Below are positions 11,165-22,129 of a stretch of 64,000 nt of DNA, in pieces (within the stretch, counting starts at the first letter, position 1; the number at the start of each line of letters is the position of its first letter). This DNA is from Rhizomys pruinosus (Eukaryota; Chordata; Mammalia; Rodentia; Spalacidae), in contig VZQC01005680.1 of assembly GCA_009823505.1 (NCBI GenBank), positions 1,663,088 to 1,727,087 of the forward strand, read 5' to 3'. Under the pieces are notes generated by a model. The model made no database searches. It saw only the letters and a list, made by a program, of their open reading frames with translations, and was not told the DNA's origin. The translations under genes and the position numbers were made by a program.

Positions 11165-11375
11165 ATTTTTAGATTTTTATTTATTATTAGTGTGTGCATA
11201 TGTGTGTGTCTGTGTCTGTATGCACACGTATGTGCCATGGAATGTGTGTAGGTTAGAGGGCAATTTGCAGCTGTCAACTTCCTCTTTCCACCATGTGGAT
11301 TCTGGGGTTTGAACTTAGGTCATTACACTTGGCAGCAAGCACTTTTACACACTGAGCATCTTGCTGGCCCCTGAT
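11165..11375 (-). mobile_element. B3/B4-like SINE, antisense
   Basis: TGTGTAGGTTAGAGGGCAATT and CTTTTACACACTGAGCATC. Confidence 0.6.
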
Positions 11376-11847
11376 AATTATTTTTATTTCTCTTTTTTTC
11401 TCCCCACATTGCATCTGAGAGCCCTGAATGAAGGGATTTCAGAGGAGGCCAGAGAGCACAAAGAAGCCATGGCGGAGGTGACAGAAATGATGAATGTGCC
11501 TCAAATATCCACAGAAAGGGAAGCCATTTGTCCTGGGAGTGTTTGGGGAGAAGGTGTTAAAGTTAGCTGAAGATTTGGTGGTAGTAGAGAGGGCTTTCTC
11601 ATTCCTTAACATATTCACATAGAAAAATACAGACACAGAGGGCTGGAGAGCTCTTTCAAATGCCAAAAGAACTACAAGACTACCAGAAAGCAGTTAATAA
11701 AATGGCCAATGTGATTTGGAGGCAAGAAGAAAGAGTGGAAGGTTAATGCTGGTTAGAGTCCACACCAGAGGTACAAGTTCGGAACGGTGGAGTTTCTGAG
11801 CCAAGGAGGCTGTATCTGTTACTTTCCTAATGCTATGCTAAACACCA
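11376..11847. other. Unique intronic sequence
   Basis: Nothing recognised. Confidence 0.5.
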
Positions 11848-12090
11848 CGTCCAGAAGCATGAAGACCTGAGTTTGATCCACAGAACTCATGGATAAAAAT
11901 CCAAGTGTGGTTGTGCATGCTTGTAATCCCAGCACTGGGAAGCTGCAAGCTACTGTGCTTAGGGGTCTGGCCAGACAGCCTAGCTGAAGCAATGAGTTCA
12001 CTGAGAGACCTTGTCTCCCAAAACAGGCAGACATGCTGCCTGAAGCTGACATCTGGCCCCCACAAACAGGTACACAAATTCAAATACACA
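11848..12090 (+). mobile_element. B4 SINE
   Basis: AAGACCTGAGTTTGATCCAC, CTTGTAATCCCAGCACTGGG and a CACA tail that runs into the polypurine tract. Confidence 0.75.
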
Positions 12091-12091
12091 C

Positions 12092-12161
12092 ACAGAAGAA
12101 GAAGAAGAAGAAGAAGAAGAAGAAGAAGAAGAAGAAGAAGAAGAAGAAGAAGAAGAAGAAG

Positions 12162-12208
<47 letters not shown>

Positions 12209-12365
12209 AGAAAGAAGGAGAAGAAGGAGAAGGAGGAGGAGGAGGAGGAGGAGGAGGAGGAGGAGGAGCTGGAGATAAGAAAAAGAAAGAAAGAAAGAAA
12301 GAAAGAAGAAAGAAGGAGAAGAAGGAGAAGGAGGAGGAGGAGGAGGAGGAGGAGGAGGAGGAGGA
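12092..12365. repeat. Polypurine tract: (GAA)n, (GAAA)n, (GGA)n, partly duplicated
   Basis: About 270 bp with purine only on the plus strand, apart from GAGCTGGAGAT near 12268. The block of GAAA, GAAGGAGAAGGAGAA and GGA units ending GAGCTGGAGAT occurs twice (to about 12276 and to about 12373). Confidence 0.95.
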
Positions 12366-12440
12366 GCTGGAGATCTGGAGATGCAGCTCAGTGGTACAGC
12401 CCTGGTCCAGCACATTTAATCACTGGCATCAGAAAAAATA
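12366..12440 (+). mobile_element. ID-like SINE head
   Basis: GGAGATGCAGCTCAGTGGTAC and CCTGGTCCAGCACATT after the polypurine tract. Confidence 0.55.
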
Positions 12441-13165
12441 GCAAGAACAACACTTTATGTAAGTTTATATATTTTCTCTCATGAACAAACTCAGAGAAGA
12501 AAACAAAAACCTATTTCTACAAAGATAAATGTTACCTCCCAGTGTTAGAGGAAATTCAATACCAAATTGGCCAGGCGGCATTTGGGAATCCTTGTGCTGC
12601 TGAAGGTTTTGATAAACAGTATTTGGGGGAGTTGGGAAGGGGGCAGTAAATACCACCTACGATCAGAGGGTACCAACAAGGGAGTTTTGTCTGCACCTTA
12701 GCAATAAAAGCAACACCTGTCATCCGGGCTTAGGGAGTGTAAACTGGAAATAAGAAGGTTTCAGATAATGAAAACTAAGGGGGAAATGTTATTACAGAAC
12801 TCTAGCTGGAGTACTCGCTCTTGGCAGCATGACTGAACACACCATGCACAGTCACTTGTCTCAAAGCCCTGCTGGGGAACAAGAGCTAACACAGGAGGCT
12901 TACCTCTACCTACATCTAAAATCAGCACAAGAAGCTTTGGAACACAGACCCGGGCCTGAAGGTAGCCGCTGGACTAAGGGTTGGGCTAAGACACTAGATA
13001 ACCTCTCCCCTTCCACTCACTTGGGAAGTTGCTAGACTGAGGAAAATCGAACGCTCTACTCTTTCAAGGTGGGGATACGTAAATTGGTCTGAGCTCACAG
13101 GAATGTTTCTAGAATTTTCGATTGCATTCCAATCACTGGTAGATCTAAAGTATGGCCTGAGAATG
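12441..13165. other. Unique intronic sequence
   Basis: Nothing recognised; no splice-flanked open frame. Confidence 0.5.
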
Positions 13166-13169
13166 TACC

Positions 13170-13580
13170 TTTCTTTGCATGCGTGTGTGCATGCATGCGT
13201 GTGTGCATGCGTGTGTGGAGACTCGAAGTCCCTCTCAGATACCTCTCAGGTGTTTTCCCCTTGGGTCTTGGAGCTAGGTTAGCTGGTCAGCAAGCCCCAG
13301 GGATCCAGCTCTCTCCACCTCCCCACCATTGGAATTACGGGTGTTCGCCATCACAACCAGCTTAATTTATACGACTCAGGTCCTCATGCTTAAGTAAAGG
13401 CAAGCACTTTACTGACTGAGCCATCTCAAAGATTTAATTTTTAAAATGGGGGGGGGTGCACAGTATCCATAGTGGCCAGAAGAGTGTATCAGATGCCCTG
13501 GAGCTGGAGTTACAAGCAGTTGTGAACTGGACAATGTGTGTGCTGAAAACTGAACTCAGGTCCTCTGCAAGAAAGCAAAA
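13170..13580 (-). mobile_element. B4 then B3 SINE, antisense
   Basis: 13170-13425: GGGTCTTGGAGCTAGGTTAGC to TTTACTGACTGAGCCATC. 13456-13580: B3 without its head. Confidence 0.7.
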
Positions 13581-13592
13581 GCTTTTAAAAAT

Positions 13593-13828
13593 GTTTTATA
13601 CATTTATTTAAAATTTTTATTATTTTTTATGTGTATGAGTGCACTGTCTGCATGTAGGTTGGTGCTCCCAGGTCGTGCAATGCCTCAGAGGTCAGAAGAG
13701 GGCATTGGATTCCCCTGGAACTGGAGTTAAAGATGGTTCTTAGCCGCCATGTGGGTGCTGGGAATTGAACCCGGGTCCTCTGCAAGAGCAGTTGGTGCTC
13801 TTAACCACTGAGCCATCTCTCCAGCCCC
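13593..13828 (-). mobile_element. B2 SINE (short form), antisense
   Basis: Ends TCTCTCCAGCCCC on the plus strand; ATTGAACCCGGGTCCTC is the reversed B box; GGAACTGGAGTTAAAGATGG shows the short form. Confidence 0.88.
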
Positions 13829-13834
13829 TTATTT

Positions 13835-14032
13835 TAATTTTATGTGTATAAATGCTTGGCCTCCATGTATGTATGGGTACCACATGTATGCAGTATCTGC
13901 AGAGGCCAGAAGAGGGCAGATCTCCTGGAACTGAAGTCATGGACAGACAGCAGTGAGCTTCTAGGAACCAAACCTGGGTCCTTTTTAAGAGCAGCAAGTG
14001 TTCTTAACCACTGGACATTTCTCCAGACCAAA
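13835..14032 (-). mobile_element. B3 SINE, antisense
   Basis: CTGCAGAGGCCAGAAGAGGG to TTAACCACTGGACATTTCTCC. Confidence 0.75.
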
Positions 14033-14228
14033 ACTGGAATCTGGATTGCCGGCCACACACGCATGAGGTTAGTTCCTCAGCCCCATACTGTCCTGGCTTC
14101 TGCCCTCCGTCCCTCTGTTTCTGTTGTTATTCCAGTCATCCCCATATGCAAGGTAGGTCCATGCCATAACCCCATCTGCCTAAAACCATAACAAACTCTT
14201 TACTTCTCTGTACAAAATACCTCACTGC

Positions 14229-14595
14229 TGTAGTTGGAATGGAAGTCTCCCCGCAGGCTCCCATGTTAGAACACTTGTTCTCCAGCAGGTGGCACTGGTT
14301 TTGGAGGCTGAGGAACCTTTTGGACATGGGGCCCTCGCTGGAGGTTGTAGGGTCATGGGGACAGCTGTGAGGGTTACAGAAAAGTCCTGCTGCCAGTGGC
14401 TTGCTCTGCTTCCTGAGCCACCAAGATGTGAGCAAGCAGTGTGCTGAGCTCCTGCAGCTGACCGAGTTGGTCTGTCTGCCTTCTCCACTATGATAAACTG
14501 TAACCCCTTAAACCATGAGCCCAAACAAATCTTTCTTCCCTTAAGTTGATTCTTTCAAGTATTTTGTCACAGAAATGAGAAGAGTAACTGATACC
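14229..14595 (+). mobile_element. MaLR LTR (MT/MST-like)
   Basis: TGTAGTTGGAATGGAAGTCTC at one end and GAAGAGTAACTGATACC at the other match the ends of the solo LTR at 63546-63938; CCAAACAAATCTTTCTTCCC is the decayed poly(A) region. Confidence 0.65.
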
Positions 14596-14679
14596 CTATG
14601 AAAAAGTTTAATTTGTAAATTAAGCACAGTGAGAGATTAATAAGAATAAAATCAAGCAATTTTAATGATATAGTGGGAG

Positions 14680-14905
14680 CTGGACATGTAGTTCACTGGG
14701 TAGAGAGCTCACCTAGCATGCAGAACACCTGGGATTCCATCTGCAGTGTGGCATAAACCAGACATAGTGATACATACACCTGTAGTCCCAGCACCCAGGA
14801 AGTAGACATAGGAAGACCAGGAACTCAAAGACATCCTTGGCTACATAGCAAGTTAGAGCCAGCCTGGGCTACATGAGATCAGGTCTTAGAAACAAAACAA
14901 AAAAA
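14680..14905 (+). mobile_element. ID/B1 dimeric SINE
   Basis: TGTAGTTCACTGGGTAGAGAG head; GTAGTCCCAGCACCCAGGAAG and GCCAGCCTGGGCTACATGAG B1 half; A-rich end. Confidence 0.75.
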
Positions 14906-14907
14906 GC

Positions 14908-14909
<2 letters not shown>

Positions 14910-14954
<45 letters not shown>

Positions 14955-14985
14955 AACATATATGATAGATAGATGATAAACAGAT

Positions 14986-15018
<33 letters not shown>
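14910..15018. repeat. (CT)n followed by (GATA)n
   Basis: About 20 CT units (14912-14952), then AGATAGAT repeats (14965-15018). Confidence 0.95.
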
Positions 15019-15019
<1 letters not shown>

Positions 15020-15065
15020 AGTTAGCACTTATTAGGTAAAGTACTGGTTATTTATTTATTTATTT

Positions 15066-15215
15066 ATTTTGGTCTTTTTGAGACAGGGTCTCCTTGTAGT
15101 CCCAGCTGTCCTGGAACTCACTTTGTAGACCAGGCTGACCTTGAACTCACAGAGATCCACCTGCCTCTGCCTCCCAAGTGCTAGGATTAAAGGCGTGTGC
15201 TGCCCTGCTAAGTAC
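15066..15215 (-). mobile_element. B1 SINE, antisense
   Basis: TTTTTGAGACAGGGTCTCC to AAAGGCGTGTGCTGCCC. It precedes the B2 at 15241. Confidence 0.9.
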
Positions 15216-15240
15216 TGGTTATTTAAATAGAAACATGTTG

Positions 15241-15490
15241 GGCTGGAGAGATGGCCTAGCAGTTAAGAGCGCTGACCGCTCTTACAGAGGACCCGGGTTC
15301 GATCCCCAGCACCCACATGGCAGCTGAGAGCCGTCTGAAACTCCAATTCCAGGAGAACTCCAGTTCCAGGGGAATCTGAGACCCTCTTCTGACCTCCGCC
15401 CGTGGCACTGCACGACAAGGGCGCACAGACCTACATGGAGACGTTACATTCATACACAGAAATAAATAGTTAAAATTAAAAAAAAATAAA
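15241..15490 (+). mobile_element. B2 SINE (long form) with target duplication
   Basis: GGCTGGAGAGATGGCCTAGC starts a full B2 with A box and GGGTTCGATCC B box. Both AACTCCAATTCCAGGAG and AACTCCAGTTCCAGGGG are present. AAATAGAAACATGT flanks both sides. Confidence 0.92.
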
Positions 15491-15664
15491 TAGAAACATG
15501 TCAGCAGTATAGTACTCAGCCTCATAACAGAAATGGCTGATGGGTAGAGTATACAGCTAGGAGACATTGGGCAAAGCGTAATTCCTCTTCCAGAAGGGGT
15601 AAAGGAAGTCCACCTGAGATTCCAACACACTACTCAGAATGGTGCAAAATTTAAAACCTATGAG

Positions 15665-15880
15665 AGGCTGAACAGATGACTCAGCAGTACTGGCTGCTCT
15701 CCCAGAGGATCTGAGTTAAGTTCCCAGCTTCTACATGGCAGCTCACAGCCACCTGTGACTTTAGTTCCAGGAATCTGGAATCACACCCCCTTCTGGCCAT
15801 CTTTGGCACTGTACTCACTGGTGCATATGCACACATGGCCACACACATACACATAAGTAAATAATACATCTAAAACTTAC
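15665..15880 (+). mobile_element. B3 SINE
   Basis: GAGGCTGAACAGATGACTCAG to CATAAGTAAATAATACATC. Confidence 0.75.
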
Positions 15881-15889
15881 AGATTGTTT

Positions 15890-16339
15890 CTGGAACTTTT
15901 GGGTTAATTTTTTTTTCTCTATCATTGACTACAGGTAACCAAAACTGTAGAAAGCAAAATGCAGGTACAGAGCCAGAGACAACTATTCATAAAATAACAA
16001 ATAAGGCCACAATTTTCTCAGTATTGCCATCAGCCCTGTTCCTTCCCCAACTGCTACACTTCTCCTTGCCAGCAGCTGCTGAGATATGGGGCCCGCTGCT
16101 TGCTGGGAGCATGCAGGCTGTGGCATCTGGGGGCAAGGAACAGTACATATGGCATGTTGCAGTTAGAAAACAGAGCACAGTGGCTGCCTCCAAGCCAGAG
16201 CCAGAGTCACTTGGGAACCCATGAAAATGCAAGTTTCCTGGCTCTTCTTGTGTCCCCTCGAACGCAGCCAGCCTTGGTCCACCTGCCAGCTGGGAGAACT
16301 CCAATCCAGAATATCCCAAAAGCATACACACCAAAAATT
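15890..16339. other. Unclassified intronic sequence
   Basis: A 202-codon open frame from 16100 continues into the antisense B1 and is not a gene. Nothing else recognised. Confidence 0.5.
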
Positions 16340-16570
16340 CACCCTTTGGAACATTTTAAGGTGTTCAATTCAGTGATATTAAGTACATTCACAATACCAA
16401 TGGCCATTACTGGCATCTGGCTCTGGAATTTTCCAGAATTTTCCATCACCCCAAACACAAACCCTGTACCACTTGTGCTCCAGCACCTGGAGGCCACTGA
16501 TACGCTTTCCATCTGCATGAACTTGCCTGTTCTAGATGGTCATAAAATTGGGATCACATGGCCTCTTATG
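16340..16570 (-). mobile_element. Possible ancient mammalian L1-type 3' fragment
   Basis: TCAGTGATATTAAGTACATTC and AACTTGCCTGTTCTAGATGG recall a repeat found across mammals. Orientation and family are uncertain. Confidence 0.4.
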
Positions 16571-16587
16571 TCTGTAAGGCTTAGTCA

Positions 16588-16740
16588 TTTTTTTGGTCTT
16601 TTTGAGACAGGGTCTCCCTGTAGCTCTGGCTGTCCTGGAACTCACTCTGTAGACCAGGCTGGCCTTGAACTCACAGAGATCTGCCTGCCTCTGCCTCCTA
16701 AGTGCTAGGATTAAAGGTGTGTGCCACCACACCCGGCTAT
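16588..16740 (-). mobile_element. B1 SINE, antisense
   Basis: GTCTTTTTGAGACAGGGTCTC to GTGTGCCACCACACCCGGC. Confidence 0.92.
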
Positions 16741-16749
16741 GTTTTTCTA

Positions 16750-16900
16750 ATACTTTCATTTTTGAGTCAGGGTCTCACTATGAAGTCCTGACTGGCCTGG
16801 AACTCACTATGTAGACCAGGCTGGCCTCAAACTCACAGAGACACACCTCCCTCTGCTTCTCAAGTGCTGGGATTAAAGGTGTGCACCACCATATATGGAT
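16750..16900 (-). mobile_element. B1 SINE, antisense, second in tandem
   Basis: TTTTGAGTCAGGGTCTCAC to GTGTGCACCACCATATATGG, head-to-tail with the preceding B1. Confidence 0.85.
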
Positions 16901-16909
16901 TTTTAATAC

Positions 16910-17695
16910 TTTTAAAATATTTTGTTTTATTTATTAGCATTGCATGTATGTGTGTTGACTGGGTGTGTGTGCATGTGCCACGGCATGTCTATGGAGGTCA
17001 AAGGGCAATGTGTGGTTAGTTCTCTGCACCTTAATGAGGCTCCAGGGATCAAATTCAGATTTCTAGGCTTGCACAGGAACTGCTTTTGCCAGTTGAGTCA
17101 TCTCACCTATCCCTAGGTTGGACCAGCCTGGTCTACCAAAAAGTTATTTTATATTATTTTAGAATTATATATATGTGTGTATATCTGTGTGTATATGTAC
17201 ATGTGTGTACAGGTGTCTGCAGAGGCCAGAAGAGGGTATCAAATCTCCTGCAGCTGGAGTCACAGGCAGTAGTGAGTGCTGGGAACTGAACTCAGGTTCT
17301 CTGCAAGAGCACCAAATGCTCTTAACTACTGAGCCATCCCTCAGCACCACTTTGGTCACTTAAAAATTATTATTCTGATGTGTGTGTATAACATGTATGT
17401 TCAGATGCACACATGCCAACACACGTGTGGTCAGAAAACAACTTTTGGGAGTCAGTTCTCTCCTTCTACCTTGTTGAAGAAGGATCTCACTTGTTTCTGC
17501 AACTGTTGACCAGCTGACCCATGATTCCAGATGATTCTTTGATCTCTTCTTCCAATACCACCCTAGGAGTGCTGGGATTATAGATGTGTACCACTGGATC
17601 CAGCTATTAACATGAGTTCTAGGTAGTGGACTCAGGACGTCAGGCTTGTTCAGCAAGGTTAATAGCCATTGAGCCATCTTGAACCCCTTTGGTCA
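16910..17695 (-). mobile_element. B4, B3 and B4 SINEs in a row, antisense
   Basis: 16910-17110 B4 (GAGGTCAAAGGGCAATGTGTG), 17130-17345 B3 (GCAGAGGCCAGAAGAGGGTA), 17365-17690 B4 (GAAGGATCTCACTTGTTTC, GTGCTGGGATTATAGATGTG). Confidence 0.7.
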
Positions 17696-17717
17696 TTTTT
17701 AGAGGTGGGGAGGAAAC

Positions 17718-17718
<1 letters not shown>

Positions 17719-17765
<47 letters not shown>
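17719..17765. repeat. (GT)n microsatellite
   Basis: About 23 pure GT units. Confidence 0.95.
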
Positions 17766-17768
<3 letters not shown>

Positions 17769-17854
17769 TTATAACTGTGGATTTCACTGAAAGACTGTGC
17801 TCATATTTTGATAACACATTACCTGGAAATTTGATATGCTTTGACCATAAAATA

Positions 17855-18010
17855 TGCTGACATGCTTGAACTCTTGGTCCTCAGCTGGTGGCACTGTTAG
17901 GGAGGCTTCAAAGCCTTTAGGAGGTGGAACATCTCCAGCAGACATGGGAGTGGCTTATGGCTCACAGCTCTGCCCCAGCTCCAGTCCATCCTCTCCACTT
18001 CCTGGTTGCT
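17855..18010 (+). mobile_element. MaLR LTR fragment (MT/MST-like)
   Basis: CTTGGTCCTCAGCTGGTGGC and AGCCTTTAGGAGGTGGAAC are shared with the LTR at 63546-63938; both ends are lost. Confidence 0.55.
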
Positions 18011-18144
18011 GGCTTATAAGCACAGAACAGAGTTTCACAGGAATTTTCCATTTGTGGCATCATTTAAGTTTTGAAAAAGTTTGAGAGTTTGGAACATTTT
18101 GAATATTGGAGTTTTGAATTACAGATGCTCAATTTGTATCAAGA

Positions 18145-18370
18145 CGAAATACAAGGGGACTGAAGAGATGTCTCGGCACTTGGGGGTGCTGGCTACTCTT
18201 GCAGAGGACCCAGGTTTGGTTTTCAGCACCCACCTGACCCCTCACAACCATTTGTATCTACAGTTCCAGGGGATCTGATGCCCTCTTCTGATCTCTATAG
18301 GCACTGCACATACCTGGTGTGCATACGTACACATATACATACCCATAAAACAAAATAAATATTTTTTTAT
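18145..18370 (+). mobile_element. B3/B2-like SINE
   Basis: GGGACTGAAGAGATGTCTCGG head, GATGCCCTCTTCTGATCTC and an AAATAAAT tail. Confidence 0.75.
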
Positions 18371-18535
18371 GATGAAGTACACAATTTAGTTCTGACTGTG
18401 AGACAAAATGAATCCTCCCCCCTTAAGTTGTTTTGTCAAATATTCTGACACAGAATAATGAATAGAAATAATACACTCTCTAAACATACCCTGCTCAGCT
18501 ATATCTCCTATGCCTTGGGTTCCAATCTATTCTAA

Positions 18536-18922
18536 ATACATTCTTTTGCTGTGATAAAACACTCTGATGAAAAACAACTTAGGGGAGGAAAGGGTTTATC
18601 TGGCTGACACTTCCGGGTCACAGTCCATCACTGAGGGAAGTCAGGGCAGGAACTCAAGGAGGAACCTGAAGCAGAGACCATGGAGGACGCTGCTTGCTGG
18701 CTCCTCACAGGCCCATGCTCACCTAGCTTTCTTACACAGCCCAGGACCACCTGCCTAGGGAATGGTGCTGCCTGCAGTGGGCTGGGCCCTCCTGCATCAA
18801 TCAACAATCAAGACAGTCCCCACAGACATGGCCACACGCCGATCAAACTGGGAAATCTCATCCCTCAATTGAGACTCTTTCTCAGGTGACTCTAGGCCAT
18901 GTCAAGTTGACAGTAAAAGCTA
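18536..18922 (-). mobile_element. MaLR (ORR1-like) LTR, antisense
   Basis: TTGCTGTGATAAAACACTCTG, CACAGTCCATCACTGAGGGA, CCCAGGACCACCTGCCTAGG and GTCAAGTTGACAG mark the whole LTR in reverse. Confidence 0.8.
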
Positions 18923-18924
18923 CA

Positions 18925-19078
18925 CAAGACACCGGACATGGTGGCGCACACCTTTAATACTAGCACTTGGGAGGCAGAGGCAGGCAGATCTCTGTGAGTT
19001 CGAGGCCAGCTTGGTCTACAGAGTGAGTTCCAGGACAGGTAGGACTACAGGGAAACCCTATCTCAAAAAAAAAAAGCT
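18925..19078 (+). mobile_element. B1 SINE
   Basis: CCGGACATGGTGGCGCACAC, GGGAGGCAGAGGCAGG, A-rich tail. Confidence 0.9.
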
Positions 19079-19084
19079 ACACAA

Positions 19085-20339
19085 GACAACACATGTGGGT
19101 TTACTCCCATGCCTGATCCTTGCTCCTGGCCTGTTCTTTATATCTCCATGGGTCAATAAAGCTGTACCTCCCTGGGAGGATTTGATAAGACACACAGATA
19201 AGACTCTCCTCCCAAAGGACACTGGGGATGGATGCAAACACCTGTAATCCCGTTGCCCTGAAGGTACAGGAGACCTTGAACTGAAAATGAAACAAAACTC
19301 CTCTAGGCTGGGTGAGGGGACTGTAGCACCTCCTGGAGGAAGGATCCAGGACTTGTTAACACCCCAGAACCCCACTTAGCACCAGGCTTCAGCTGCACCC
19401 CTGGTGAGTGAGGGTACCCAGCTCACTGAGGTTAAACCTGGTTCTAGACACATTTTTTACCACTGATATTAATCAGTACACCCTGCATTCCCGAAGTATC
19501 TTATTTCCCTAAGATATTTTTGCATTTTATGTATGTGCAAATCAGCTATGAAAAACAGCCTAAAAACCCCTCAATTTCCAGGTGTGCCTGAAAAAAATCT
19601 TTATGACTAAAATAATCATGCCAGTAAATATATAAAATGCAGGGCACCAAGCCCAATGCAGTGCTGATCTTTACTGAGAACCTGATCAGGTCTACTGAGG
19701 CACATCTTGGGATACATCTGTGGTGGTCCCAGAGCTGAGTAATTGAGGGAGGAGACCCACCCTTAATGAGGGAAGCCTCTTCCCATGGTGCTGTGAAGCG
19801 ATTTCCTCCAGGAGGGTAGGAAGGCTCCTGAGACTCAGGAAGAAAACAAACTTCAGGTGTCTGAGAAAACTGAAACGTAGAAGATTCCCGAGGCCCCAAG
19901 GGATCTTTTAGAGAAGTAGACACTTCCGGAGAAGACTCTGACCTGGGCATGAAGAAGGCTCCACAGATGCGGATGCAGCTTTTGAGAGCTGTCACCCATG
20001 CCTGCTCTGCTTTGGTGATGCAGTGTCCTTGAGCCGTCCCTATTCCTGTAACCCTCACCCGCACTCCTATTAGTAACCCCAGTGCACTCGTGTTCACCAA
20101 GCTGGGCTTTAGTAGAATCATCACTTTGGTGGGCTCCCTGTTTGGGGTGAGCAGACACGTTGTTGTTGTTGTTGTTTTTTAATCTCTCTAGGAAGCCACA
20201 CTGCAAATGGGCTGAATAAAAAGGAAAAGAGCAAAGCAGCAGAGGACCTGTGTTCCGCGTCCTCTGCTTGGATGACAGCAAGCGGCCTCGCGCTTTCATC
20301 TTCAGGCTGAGAGCCAGCCCTGTCTCCCTGCCTTCCCCA
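19085..20339. other. Unclassified intronic sequence with a 192-codon open frame
   Basis: The minus-strand open frame at 19546-20124 has no domain, signal or splice context that I recognise, and one frame of this length is expected by chance in 64 kb. Some B1-like pieces lie at 19190-19300. Confidence 0.4.
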
Positions 20340-20815
20340 CCAGGATGGACTGGACCCTCAAGCCATTATGGACAGCATCCACAAACAATGGATGTACTGC
20401 ACTCTTTATTTATTTTTCTTTTTGCTTTTATGTGTATGAAGGTACTGTCTGTGTATAGATTGGTGCACCCATGTCGTACAATGCCACACAGGTCAGAAGA
20501 GGGCGTAGGATTCCCCTGGAACTGGAGTTAAAGATGGTTCTTAGCTGCCATGTGGGTGCTGGGAATTGAACCCAGGTCCTCTACAAGAGCAGTCGGTGCT
20601 CTTAACCACTGAGCCATCTCTCCAGCCCCATGGACTGTACTCTTAAACCACAGATAGACTGTACCCTCAACCCATGGATGGGCTGCACCTTTAAACCACG
20701 TATGGACAGCAAACCATGGACAGACTGCACCATCAAACCATAAGCCCAAAGCACCCCCTCCTTCCTTGAGTTGGCTGCTCTCAGGCATTTCACCTCAGCA
20801 ATTAGAAAAACAGTA
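20340..20815 (+). mobile_element. MaLR LTR 3' end with iterated ~30-bp segment, split by a B2
   Basis: The short motif A-TGGAC(T/A)G-(T/C)AC-CCTCAA-CCA recurs about six times at 20343, 20370, 20632, 20654, 20680 and 20718, on both sides of a B2 insertion. It is followed by CCATAAGCCCAAAGCACCCC and a TTAGAAAAACAGTAGGTAATA end, so the LTR segment that normally occurs once has multiplied. Confidence 0.55.
20398..20631 (-). mobile_element. B2 SINE (short form), antisense
   Basis: A T-rich start and GAGCCATCTCTCCAGCCCC end mark a complete antisense B2 inserted into the iterated LTR end. Confidence 0.88.
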
Positions 20816-20879
20816 GGTAATACAACCGATTTTGAAAATTCTAAACATTCAGATTTATGGAGAAAAAACAGAGGGTAGT

Positions 20880-21730
20880 GTGAGAAACGGCTGAAAGTGT
20901 CTGCCATGCAAACTTGAACACTAAGTTCGATTCCTGGAACCCATATAAAAAAGCCAGGCATGGGGGCTGGAGAGATAGCCTAGCAGTTAAGAGCACCGAC
21001 CGCTCTTGCAGAAGATCCGGGTTCGATCCCCAGCACCCACATGGTGGCCGAGAACCGTCTGAAATTCCAATTCCAGGAGAACTCCAGTTCCAGGGGAATC
21101 CGACACCCTCTTCTGACCTCCGCGGCATTGCACGACACGGGTGCACAAACTTGCATGCAGACAGTACATTCATACACATACAGAAATAAATAAAATTAAT
21201 TAAAAAAAAAAAGCCAGGCAGACTGTTTTCTTCTCACCCACTTGTGCCCCTTTCCCAAAGCCCAGGGAACAAATTGCAGAAGAGCAGGCATGGTAGAATG
21301 TAAGGACTGTGGAGAGATAGGGGTGAATCATGAGACTACAGCAATGTAGTCTGGACTCCTAATTGATCAACATGCCTGTGCATACAAGCTTCTCCAACTG
21401 GACTATGGGAACCTTGGGTTGTTCAAAATTTGGACATAGATACTTGCAAAATGCACCAATTACCTAATTGTACTGCAAACTGAGCAACATCAATGTTATC
21501 TGAAAACAACTGTGTTATTATGTTGTAGAATCCCTTAAAAATAAATAATAATAATTTTTTAAAAAGCCAGACATGGTGTCACATGCTTATAAGTTCAGCT
21601 CTAGGGAGACAGTGAATACCCTAATCCTGGGCCTTACTAGTCATCCGAGCCACCCCACTCGGTGAGTTTCAGGCCAAGGAGAGAGACACTGTCTCAAAAA
21701 CCAAGGTGGAGAGAACTTAAAGAACAGCAG
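20880..21730 (+). mobile_element. B4 SINE fragments around a B2 and a second B4
   Basis: 20880-20960 is a B4 start cut by the B2. 21560-21730 is another B4-like piece (AAGCCAGACATGGTGTCAC, GTTTCAGGCCAAGGAGAGAG). 21221-21555 shows no repeat I can name. Confidence 0.55.
20961..21206 (+). mobile_element. B2 SINE (long form), nested in a B4, 14-bp target duplication
   Basis: Flanked by AAAAAAGCCAGGCA at 20947-20960 and 21207-21220. The A and B boxes are intact (TAGCAGTTAAGAGC, GGGTTCGATCC). The host is a B4 SINE fragment starting near 20880. Confidence 0.93.
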
Positions 21731-21793
21731 TTGTGGCTCTCCTCTGCCCTGCACAGGGATGCACATATGTGTATGTACAACACACACAAAAGT

Positions 21794-21795
<2 letters not shown>

Positions 21796-21838
<43 letters not shown>
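21796..21838. repeat. (GA)n microsatellite
   Basis: About 21 pure GA units. Confidence 0.95.
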
Positions 21839-21839
<1 letters not shown>

Positions 21840-21844
<5 letters not shown>

Positions 21845-22010
21845 CAGGGAGTGCCACGATTTTGGGGAAAGATGGTTGCTGCCTGATGACCCAAGGTTGG
21901 CCCCAAGAACCCACGTGTTGGAAAGAGAGAAGCGACCCCTGCGAGCTGCCCTCTCACCTTCATAAGTGTGCCAAGGTGTGCTCCCCATGCACAATAAACA
22001 AATTTGAAAA
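21840..22010 (+). mobile_element. B4/B3-like SINE remnant
   Basis: AAAGATGGTTGCTGCCTGATG and GACTCCCATGCACAATAAAC-type tail (CCCCATGCACAATAAAC). Confidence 0.5.
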
Positions 22011-22129
22011 CATTTATAAGGTATATTTTTTTCAAAAGAAAAGAATTTGGATTTGTGGAACCTGAAGTTTGTATACTTTGAGAGAATCCTCATTATGTAA
22101 AAAAAAGTTTTATTTTAATAAATTTTATA

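Noticed and set aside
12033..12441. Long open frames on both strands rich in Arg/Glu/Lys or Ser/Pro/Leu
   Set aside because: They are translations of the GAA/GGA tract and have no unique sequence, start context or splice signals.
16100..16708. 202-codon plus-strand frame
   Set aside because: Its C-terminal third is antisense B1 and the rest has no resemblance to a protein family.
19546..20124. 192-codon minus-strand frame as a novel gene
   Set aside because: No recognisable domain, signal peptide or splice border, and a chance frame of this size is expected about once in a window this large.
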